Of a DNA stretch of 12,176 nucleotides, positions 5,622-12,176 are shown piece after piece. The stretch covers positions 1-12,176 of the forward strand of contig CANHJA010000049.1 in NCBI GenBank assembly GCA_947460795.1, given 5' to 3'. Source of the stretch: Bacteroidota bacterium (GTDB taxonomy: Bacteria > Bacteroidota > Bacteroidia > Chitinophagales > Chitinophagaceae). The notes under the pieces are model-generated. The model saw only the letters and a list, made by a program, of their open reading frames with translations, was not told the origin of the DNA and searched no databases. How positions within the stretch are numbered: the first letter of the stretch is position 1; each line of letters starts with the position of its first letter. The translations under genes and the position numbers were made by a program.

Positions 5622-7007
5622 ATGAAGAATAAAATAATCTTGTTTTTATTGTTTGCCACTGCAATTGTAAAAGTAGAAGGGCAATCAAAAATGTCGTTGA
5701 AAGATTGCATTGATTATGCAATAAAAAATCAACCAAAAATGAAAAATGCATTGTTAGATGAGCAATTGCAAATTGAAAAAAATAACGAAATAGTAGGCAT
5801 TGCTCGTCCGCAAGTAAAAGCTACTGGGCAATTTCAATATTTATTTGTTGTGCCAAAATCTCGTTTAGATGCCAATGCATTTAATTTTGGTTCGTCGTTT
5901 AGCTTTTTCAAAATTGATACGCCTGCTTTTGTTGCTTATCAAAATACTCCAAAAGATAAATATAGTGAAGCTAAATTTGGATTGCCTTTAAATATGACTT
6001 TAGGTGTGCAAGCATCGCAAATTTTATTTGATGCAGGTATTTTGGTAGCGTTAAAAGCCAGACAAAGTTTAGTGGATTTATCAAAATTAAATACTCGACG
6101 AACAGAAGAAGAAATACGAGTGAATGTTTCTAAAGCATACTATAATTGCGTAATTGCAGAAAAACGAATGTCCTTATTAAATGAAAATATTAAGCTAATC
6201 ACTTATGTTGAGGATATGACTCGTAAATTATTTCAAGAGGGATTTGCAGAAAAAATAGATGCAGATCGTTTGTTGGTTCAACGCAATAATTTACAAACTG
6301 AAAAAGATAAAATTAATAATTTAATTGAGTTGAGTTATGCGTTGCTTAAGTTTCAAATGGGTATGTCAATGAATGAAAATGTTTCATTGAATGAAGAACT
6401 AAGTATAGATGAAGTTAAAAATGGTTTAGAGCTTGACAAAGTAGTTGATTATAATAATCGAATTGAAATGAACTTATTGAATACAGCAAAAAAGTTAAAT
6501 CAATATGATTTAGAAAGAAATGAAAAAAGCTACTTGCCAACGATAGTCGCTGCTTTAAGTGGAAGTTATGCATCTCAAACAATTGCATTCAAAGAGTTGT
6601 TTACACTGCCTTATTTTCCAACTGGAGCTTTTGTGTTAAGTGCTAGCGTTCCTTTGTATGATGGAAATTCTAGAAAGGCAAAAGTAAGACAAGCCAAATT
6701 GAGCATATTAAAAAATGAAAATGACATTGATGCATTTAAGCAAGCTGTTGATTTAGAAAGTAATAATGCAAAAACTCAATTGAAAAACAGTTTGATGTCT
6801 TTACAAAATCAAGAAAATAATATCGAATTGGCTCAAAAAGTATATGACATTGCACAAAAAAAATACAAAGAAGGTTTAGGAACCAATATTGAAATTATTC
6901 AAGCAGAAACCTCTTTAAAAGAAGCAAAAACAAATTATTACAACTCGTTGTATGATGCAATTATTGCAAAAATTGATTTCCAAAAATCACTTGGTCTTTT
7001 AAAATAA
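5622..7007 (+). CDS. TolC-family outer-membrane efflux channel
   Basis: This is the outer-membrane exit duct of a tripartite pump. From the ATG at 5622 the product (461 aa) opens with a signal peptide: MKNK, the hydrophobic run IILFLLFATAIV, and a probable cleavage near VEG-Q. There is no lipobox cysteine. The mature protein has the two-fold repeat expected of the family: SLKDCIDYAIKNQP near the start and long amphipathic helices such as EEIRVNVSKAYYNCVIAEKR in each half. The C-terminal KKYKEGLGTNIEIIQAETSL is a family hallmark. An in-frame ATG at 5613 would add three residues and overlap tetR by 7 nt; I prefer 5622, which leaves 2 nt after the tetR stop and starts at the positively charged N-region. 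Either way the gene is tightly linked to tetR and probably translationally coupled. Confidence 0.93.
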   Translation: MKNKIILFLLFATAIVKVEGQSKMSLKDCIDYAIKNQPKMKNALLDEQLQIEKNNEIVGIARPQVKATGQFQYLFVVPKSRLDANAFNFGSSFSFFKIDTPAFVAYQNTPKDKYSEAKFGLPLNMTLGVQASQILFDAGILVALKARQSLVDLSKLNTRRTEEEIRVNVSKAYYNCVIAEKRMSLLNENIKLITYVEDMTRKLFQEGFAEKIDADRLLVQRNNLQTEKDKINNLIELSYALLKFQMGMSMNENVSLNEELSIDEVKNGLELDKVVDYNNRIEMNLLNTAKKLNQYDLERNEKSYLPTIVAALSGSYASQTIAFKELFTLPYFPTGAFVLSASVPLYDGNSRKAKVRQAKLSILKNENDIDAFKQAVDLESNNAKTQLKNSLMSLQNQENNIELAQKVYDIAQKKYKEGLGTNIEIIQAETSLKEAKTNYYNSLYDAIIAKIDFQKSLGLLK

Positions 7008-7075
7008 ATTCAAATTAATACTTACAAATTACGATTAAAAATCATATCGTTTAAATAAAAACAAAAAACATTCAG

Positions 7076-8206
7076 ATGAAAAATAAAATGATAAAAATTA
7101 CATCAACCGCTTTTTTAGCAATCGCATTATTGGCATCATGTGGTGGAAAACAAAATAAAGATTCGAAAGCAGAACTTGCAGAATTGAAGAAACAACAAAA
7201 AGAAATACAAGATAAAATAGCTTCTTTAGAATTGGCAAACATCAGTAAAGACAGCAATGCGGTGCGAAAAGTTGCTGTTGAGGTTACGCCAATGGCGCCA
7301 TCTATTTTTAATAATTACATTGATGTTCAAGGAAAAATAGATTTAGATGAAGTTGTAAATGCGATTCCAGAAACCCCTGGTATTATCAGTGCGATTTTGG
7401 TTCATCAAGGACAATATGTGCGCAAAGGACAAGTAGTTGCAACTTTACGAGCAGAGCAAGTTGATAGAGGGATTTCTGAATTAGATCAACAAATATCATT
7501 CGCAAAATTATTATATGACAAACAAAAAAGACTTTGGGATCAAGAAATTGGAACAGAGATTCAATTGTTACAAGCAAAAAATAATTACGATGGGTTGTTG
7601 AAAAAGAAACAAACAGTCTTGACTCAAAAAAGTACTTTCAATGTTACCTCTCCAATCAATGGGGTTGTTGATGCGATAGATGCAACGGTAGGACAAAGTT
7701 ACTCTAACCCTATGGCGGCGCCTGTGATCAAAATTATTAATACTTCCAAGTTAAAAGTGCAAGCGAATATTCCTGAAAATTATTCTTCTGTAGTAAAAAC
7801 GGGAAGCAATTGTATGGTTGTATTTACAGACATTAATGACTCATTGGTGACACGAATTAATTATGTTGAGAAAACAATTAATCCGGTAACAAGGACGTAT
7901 TCAGCATACATTCCATTGGCAACAAATTCGAAGTATCAACCAAATATGACGGCTCAAGTTAAAATAGCAACATATCAAAATGCAAGAGCATTTGTATTGC
8001 CTTATTCTTTAATTCAAAAAACAGACAATGGAAACTATGTGTATGTAGCAGATGCACAAAATAAAGCGAAATTGATGCCTGTTCAACTTGGCAATTCGTA
8101 TCAAAATAAAGTAGAAATTGTGAGCGGTTTAGTTTTAGGAGATAAAGTGATTACATCAGGATATGAAGAGTTAAACGAAGGTGATTTATTGCAATTTGAG
8201 CAATAG
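7076..8206 (+). CDS. RND efflux periplasmic adaptor lipoprotein (HlyD/MFP family)
   Basis: The membrane-fusion protein bridges the RND pump and the outer-membrane channel. Its 376 residues start with a lipoprotein signal, ending in the lipobox LASC with the acylated Cys at residue 22. A short charged coiled coil follows (about 31-53). Next come the first lipoyl half-motif PGIISAILVHQGQYVRKGQ (101-119), an alpha-hairpin (about 125-186) with QEIGTEIQLLQAKNNYD, and the second lipoyl half TSPINGVVDAIDATVG (191-206). Beta-barrel and membrane-proximal domains complete it, with NYVYVADAQNKAKLMPVQLG and GLVLGDKVITSGYEELNEGD at the end. The order and length are complete. It begins 68 bp after the channel gene with no promoter or terminator in between that I can support. 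The ATG at 7088 would still leave a workable signal peptide, so the start is not certain. Confidence 0.94.
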   Translation: MKNKMIKITSTAFLAIALLASCGGKQNKDSKAELAELKKQQKEIQDKIASLELANISKDSNAVRKVAVEVTPMAPSIFNNYIDVQGKIDLDEVVNAIPETPGIISAILVHQGQYVRKGQVVATLRAEQVDRGISELDQQISFAKLLYDKQKRLWDQEIGTEIQLLQAKNNYDGLLKKKQTVLTQKSTFNVTSPINGVVDAIDATVGQSYSNPMAAPVIKIINTSKLKVQANIPENYSSVVKTGSNCMVVFTDINDSLVTRINYVEKTINPVTRTYSAYIPLATNSKYQPNMTAQVKIATYQNARAFVLPYSLIQKTDNGNYVYVADAQNKAKLMPVQLGNSYQNKVEIVSGLVLGDKVITSGYEELNEGDLLQFEQ

Positions 8207-8309
8207 TTTATTGGATAATTTAAATGTCACAAATAAAATAAAAACTACTTAAATAAAATTTATAAAAGGGATTCGAAAATTTGAAATCTAGATTAGAAGT
8301 AATCCTCAA

Positions 8310-11300
8310 ATGATCCTATCATCAAATTTAAAAATAATGAAATTTAATCCATCTCGTTGGCCCATCAATAATAGAACAAGCATCTACGTATTGACAATAA
8401 TTATCACAGCCATTGGCTTGATAAGTTATTTAAATCTTCCTAAGGAGCAATTTCCTGAAGTGAAGTTTCCACAAATTATTGTGCAAACTGTTTATCCTGG
8501 TACATCGCCAGAAAACATGGAAAATTTGGTTTCGAAACCGATTGAAAAACAATTAAAAAATATTACTGGAATAAAGAAAGTAACAAGTAATTCTTTTCAG
8601 GATTTTTCCGTTGTGATTGCAGAATTTAATACCGATGTAAAAGTTCCAAAAGCAAAGCAGGATGTAAAAGATGCCGTAGACAAAGCAAAATCGGATGCCA
8701 ATGGATTGCCAAAAAACTTACCTAATGATCCTGAAATAAAAGATATTGATGTATCTGAATTTCCGATACGAAATGTAAATATTTATGGCAATTATGATGT
8801 GAAACGTCTAGAAGAATATGCAGACAAAATAAAAGATAGAATTGAAAGTTTAAAAGAAATAAAACGAATTGATAAAGTAGGAGGTTTAGATAGAGAAATT
8901 CAAATCAATGTAGATTTATTTAAAATGCAAGCGTCTCAATTATCTTTTAGAGATATTCAAGGTGCTATCGCATATGAAAATGTGGAAGCAACTCCAGGGA
9001 TTGTAAAAGTAGATGGTGAGCAACGCATTATCAGTTTGAAAAAAGTATTTAAATCGGCAGATGAAATCAAAAATACGATTGTAAAAAATCCTATGGGTGC
9101 ATCTGTTTATTTAAAAGATATTGCAGAGGTAAAAGACACTTACAAAGAGCAAGAAAGCTTTGCTCGATTGAATAGTAAAAATGTAATAACACTCAATGTA
9201 ATTAAAGCAAGCGGTCAAAATTTAATTGATGCATCTGATAAAATAGACAATATAATTGCAGAAATGAAAAAGACTGAATTGCCAAAGGAATTAAACGTTG
9301 TAGTTACCGGTGATCAGTCTGATAAAACGAGAACAACCTTGCATGATTTAATAAACACCATCATTATTGGATTTATATTAGTTACTTTTATTTTGATGTT
9401 TTTTATGGGAACTACCAATGCCATTTTTGTGGCTATGTCGGTTCCATTATCATGTGCAATTGCATTCATGGTTTTACCAAGCATTGGTTTTACATTAAAT
9501 ATGATCGTGTTGTTTGCTTTTTTATTAGCATTGGGTATTGTGGTAGATGATGCCATTGTCGTCGTCGAAAACTCACACCGGATTATGCATGATGAAAAAG
9601 TGCCAGCAAAAGAAGCAGTTGAAAAAGCAACCGGCGAAGTATTCTTGCCTGTATTAACAGGAACCATAACCACCTTGTTGCCATTTATTCCATTGGCGTT
9701 TTGGAAAGGAGTGATTGGTAGTTTTATGTTTTATTTACCAATTACATTGATCATTACTTTATTAGCTTCTTTGTTAGTTGCCTACATTATCAATCCTGTA
9801 TTTGCAGTTGATTTTATGAAGGAAAATGAATATGATGGTAAAACAAAAATTAAATGGACAAAAGGAACTTCAATCACAGCAATTGTATTTTTTGTAGTAG
9901 CCATTTTAGCTTATTTATTTGGCAATATTGGTTTTGGCAACTTCACTGTTGTTATGTTTTTATTGTTTTTATTAAACAAATTTATTTTAGTAAAATGGAT
10001 ACGAACTTTTCAAACAAAAATTTGGCCTAAAGTACAAAGAGGTTACATCAAAGTATTGAGCTGGGCTTTAGATAATAGAGGAAAGTCAATGGCAGGAATT
10101 GTAGGATTGTTGGTTTTATCTATCATCTTAATTGCTGTTCGATCCCCTAAAGTTGTTTTCTTTCCTACAGCAGAGCCCAATTTTGCCTATGTTTATTTAA
10201 CAATGCCAGAAGGAACCGATCAAACTAAAACCAATGAAGTACTTAAACAATTAGAAACAAAAGTATACAAAGCATTGGATATTGATTTAGCTACAGGGAA
10301 AACAAATCCTGTGGTTACATCCGTAATTTCGAATGTAAAAGTGGGCGCAACCGATCAAAATAGTGGAGAAATTGGAGAGTATCCGAATAGAGGAAAAATT
10401 ACTGTTTCGTTTATAAAATTTGAAGAGCGACATGGGAAAAGTACCACAGATTTATTGAGTAAAGTAAGAGAGGCTGTAAGAAATATTCCTGGAGCAAAAA
10501 TTACAGTTAGCCAAGAAAGTAGCGGGCCTCCAACTGCTAAACCAATTTTAATTGAAATTACTGGTGAAAATTTAGACAGTATTATTGCTACATCTAAACG
10601 CATGAAAAGCTATTTGGATAAAAAACAAATTGCTGGAGTAGAAGAATTAAAAAGTGATTTCCAAGCGAATAAACCAGAAATTATTTTTAATCTAGACAGA
10701 GGTAGAATGAATACAGAAGGAATCAGTACTGGAATGATTGCACAAGATTTAAGAACAGCAATGTTTGGTATGGAAATTTCTCGATTTAAAGATGCCAATG
10801 ACGACTATCCAATTACTTTGCGTTTAAATAAAGAACAACACAACAATATTGATATTATCAAAAATATCAACATGACATACAGAGACATGAGTATGGGTGG
10901 ACAAGTTCGTCAGGTTCCAATAGGTAGTTTTGTAGATTTAAAATATGGAAATACTTATGGAGGCATTAAACGCAAAGATGAAAAAAGAATCATCACGCTT
11001 TCATCCAATGTACTCAGTGGTTTTAATGCCAATGAAGTGGTTGCACAAATTCAGTCGGAATTAAATAATTTTAAAGGAGCTCCAGGGGTTGATTTTAGAA
11101 TGGGTGGAGAGCAAGAAGAACAGGCTGAAACTGGAAGATTTTTAGGAGGTGCTATGGGATTGTCAATGCTATTAATATTTTTAATTTTAATGATACAATT
11201 CAATTCATTTAGTAGAACCATAATTATTATGAGTGAAATTATTTTAAGTGTGATTGGGGTGTTTTTAGGAACAGGTATTTTTAATATGGATTTTGTAATT

Positions 11301-11699
11301 GTAATGACAGGAATAGGTATTGTTGCCTTAGCTGGTATTGTAGTACGAAATGGAATATTATTAATTGAGTTTGCAGACATAAAATTGCATGAAGGCATGT
11401 CGCCAAGAGAAGCTATGATAGAAGCAGGTAAAACTCGTATGACGCCAGTTGTGCTTACCGCTACAGCTACCATGTTAGGGTTAGTTCCGTTGGCTGTTGG
11501 TTTAAACATGGATTTTGCTTCATTATTTCAAACAGGAAACCCGCATATTTTCTTTGGCGGTGACAGTGTTGCATTTTGGGGTCCGTTGAGTTGGACGATG
11601 ATTTACGGATTAGGTTTCGCAACCATTATTACATTAATTATTGTGCCAGTTATGATGGTAATGGCTTTAAACTTAAAAGCTAGATTGAAAAAAGCATAA
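8310..11699 (+). CDS. RND-family efflux pump, inner-membrane permease
   Basis: This proton-driven pump is the inner-membrane engine of the tripartite system. The architecture is AcrB-like: TM1 near residues 25-42, a large periplasmic porter loop, TM2-TM6 (about 350-497), TM7 near 591-610, a second loop, and TM8-TM12 to the end. TM4 holds the proton-relay pair D413-D414 in VVDDAIVVVEN. In the TM10 segment GIVVRNGILLIEF, R1013 occupies the position of the conserved lysine of AcrB (K940). At 1129 aa it is about 80 longer than AcrB, mainly because two extra hydrophobic segments (521-537 and 545-561) lie between TM6 and TM7. The ATG at 8310 gives the longest product; M10 (8337, MKFNPSRWPINN) resembles the N-termini of homologues and may be the real start. 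The substrate cannot be deduced; drugs, bile-like amphiphiles or endogenous lipids are all possible. Confidence 0.94.
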   Translation: MILSSNLKIMKFNPSRWPINNRTSIYVLTIIITAIGLISYLNLPKEQFPEVKFPQIIVQTVYPGTSPENMENLVSKPIEKQLKNITGIKKVTSNSFQDFSVVIAEFNTDVKVPKAKQDVKDAVDKAKSDANGLPKNLPNDPEIKDIDVSEFPIRNVNIYGNYDVKRLEEYADKIKDRIESLKEIKRIDKVGGLDREIQINVDLFKMQASQLSFRDIQGAIAYENVEATPGIVKVDGEQRIISLKKVFKSADEIKNTIVKNPMGASVYLKDIAEVKDTYKEQESFARLNSKNVITLNVIKASGQNLIDASDKIDNIIAEMKKTELPKELNVVVTGDQSDKTRTTLHDLINTIIIGFILVTFILMFFMGTTNAIFVAMSVPLSCAIAFMVLPSIGFTLNMIVLFAFLLALGIVVDDAIVVVENSHRIMHDEKVPAKEAVEKATGEVFLPVLTGTITTLLPFIPLAFWKGVIGSFMFYLPITLIITLLASLLVAYIINPVFAVDFMKENEYDGKTKIKWTKGTSITAIVFFVVAILAYLFGNIGFGNFTVVMFLLFLLNKFILVKWIRTFQTKIWPKVQRGYIKVLSWALDNRGKSMAGIVGLLVLSIILIAVRSPKVVFFPTAEPNFAYVYLTMPEGTDQTKTNEVLKQLETKVYKALDIDLATGKTNPVVTSVISNVKVGATDQNSGEIGEYPNRGKITVSFIKFEERHGKSTTDLLSKVREAVRNIPGAKITVSQESSGPPTAKPILIEITGENLDSIIATSKRMKSYLDKKQIAGVEELKSDFQANKPEIIFNLDRGRMNTEGISTGMIAQDLRTAMFGMEISRFKDANDDYPITLRLNKEQHNNIDIIKNINMTYRDMSMGGQVRQVPIGSFVDLKYGNTYGGIKRKDEKRIITLSSNVLSGFNANEVVAQIQSELNNFKGAPGVDFRMGGEQEEQAETGRFLGGAMGLSMLLIFLILMIQFNSFSRTIIIMSEIILSVIGVFLGTGIFNMDFVIVMTGIGIVALAGIVVRNGILLIEFADIKLHEGMSPREAMIEAGKTRMTPVVLTATATMLGLVPLAVGLNMDFASLFQTGNPHIFFGGDSVAFWGPLSWTMIYGLGFATIITLIIVPVMMVMALNLKARLKKA

Positions 11700-11724
11700 A
11701 TAAATAATACAGCTATTAAATAAG

Positions 11725-11756
11725 AAAAAGCGAAGATATTACTCTTCGCTTTTTTT
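11725..11756. terminator. Bidirectional terminator between efflux operon and minus-strand gene
   Basis: AAAAAGCGAAGA (11725-11736) pairs perfectly over 12 bp with TCTTCGCTTTTT (11743-11754) around the loop TATTAC. The T tract on the plus strand ends the efflux transcript; the A tract on the left gives a T tract on the minus strand for the convergent prenyl synthase gene. It lies 25 bp after the pump stop and 11 bp beyond the other gene's stop. Confidence 0.93.
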
Positions 11757-11767
11757 ATTTTTTAAAT

Positions 11768-12176
11768 TTAATATTTTCTATTGATTGAATACTTAACCAA
11801 ATTCGTTAAGTGCATTTTCGCTTCAGAATCTTCAAACGCATTTAAAATTTCAAAAGCCTCATCAACGTATTGATTCATTTTTTGAGTAGCATATTCAATT
11901 CCTTTATGATTATTTACGGCTTCTAAAATAAATTTAATTTCAGTTTTCTTTTTTTCAGAATTTTTAAAAATAGAAATAATTTTATTTTTTGTTGCTTTGT
12001 CACAATGATTGAGTGTATGTATTAATGGCAAGGTCATTTTCTTTTCTTTAATGTCATTGCCAGTAGGTTTGCCAACATCTTCATTTCCATAGTCAAATAA
12101 ATCATCTTTTATTTGAAAAGCAATGCCAACTTTTTCACCAAAAGAACTGAATAATTTTGCTTGTTCTTCATTTTCA
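11768..12176 (-). CDS. Polyprenyl diphosphate synthase, C-terminal part (truncated by window edge)
   Basis: This is a trans-isoprenyl diphosphate synthase, which extends allylic diphosphates with isopentenyl diphosphate; in Bacteroidota such enzymes usually make the side chain of menaquinone. The reading frame is open to the right edge, so the 135 residues seen are only the C-terminal part. They include the second aspartate-rich motif, GIAFQIKDDLFDYG, followed by the family block VGKPTGNDIKEKKMTLPLI. The first aspartate-rich motif would lie outside the window. An internal Met at 12037 (MTLPLI) is not the start because the conserved motif lies upstream of it. The C-terminal tail with KKKTEIKFILEAV and EYATQKMNQYVDEAFEIL resembles octaprenyl-type (IspB-like) synthases, but the chain length cannot be read from this end. 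The stop (11768-11770) is convergent with the RND operon and shares its terminator. Confidence 0.92.
   Translation of the reverse strand, partial: ENEEQAKLFSSFGEKVGIAFQIKDDLFDYGNEDVGKPTGNDIKEKKMTLPLIHTLNHCDKATKNKIISIFKNSEKKKTEIKFILEAVNNHKGIEYATQKMNQYVDEAFEILNAFEDSEAKMHLTNLVKYSINRKY

Noticed and set aside
7033..7053. Small inverted repeats in the gap between the channel and adaptor genes
   Set aside because: Arms are only 4-5 bp and no terminator or promoter pattern accompanies them; the gap looks like an ordinary intra-operon spacer.
8285..8304. Palindrome AATCTAGATT (8285-8294) and an overlapping 5-bp hairpin (8291-8304) just before the RND start
   Set aside because: Short symmetric runs like these are expected by chance in a 100-bp AT-rich spacer, and there is no promoter or T tract with them.
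9314..9673. 119-aa open frame on the minus strand inside the RND gene
   Set aside because: It is antisense to TM2-TM5 of the pump, with no start signal or recognisable domain.
11051..11509. 152-aa open frame on the minus strand inside the RND gene
   Set aside because: It lies wholly antisense to well-conserved RND sequence; its composition (many I, P, N and T) is what antisense reading of this gene gives, and no family motif is visible.
1..12176. CRISPR array, tRNA, rRNA or transposase gene
   Set aside because: I found no regularly spaced repeats, no cloverleaf or rRNA-like sequence, and no transposase or integrase motifs in any long reading frame.

Overview
The window is AT-rich DNA from a member of the Bacteroidota, probably a flavobacterium-like or sphingobacterium-like lineage. 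Three things point there: a very long SecA (1105 aa) with the insertions usual in that phylum, promoter-like boxes of the Bacteroidota type TAnnTTTG in place of E. coli-type -10 boxes, and a GxxExxY-family gene between repeats of the AATCYGTG kind. The genus cannot be fixed from this sequence.

Layout. Positions 6-578 hold nadD (NAD biosynthesis), whose upstream neighbour ends at or before base 3. At 619-1127 lies a compact cassette: a GxxExxY-family gene with a PD-(D/E)XK-like active-site pattern, between two 37-bp imperfect inverted repeats (28/37 matches, perfect over the outer 14 bp). A bidirectional terminator (1160-1192) and a structured, GC-richer intergenic element (about 1198-1278) that looks like a recurrent Bacteroidota RNA or repeat follow. 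A candidate promoter and leader hairpin then precede secA (1452-4769), which ends at a 13-bp-stem terminator.

Positions 4830-11756 form a self-contained tripartite efflux operon: a TetR-family regulator, a TolC-like outer-membrane channel, a lipoprotein membrane-fusion adaptor and an RND inner-membrane pump, closed by a strong terminator. The regulator comes first and is nearly fused to the channel gene, so it probably autoregulates the operon. Its promoter region has a perfect 10-bp-arm palindrome and a second inverted repeat across the promoter. The promoter box ends 4 nt before the GTG start, which suggests a leaderless mRNA. Convergent to the operon, at the right edge, is the 3' part of a polyprenyl diphosphate synthase gene on the minus strand.

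Most of the window is housekeeping or familiar efflux content. The parts most worth a second look are the inverted-repeat GxxExxY cassette, the identical leaderless-type geometry at the GxxExxY and tetR genes, the structured element before secA, and the two extra hydrophobic segments in the RND pump.
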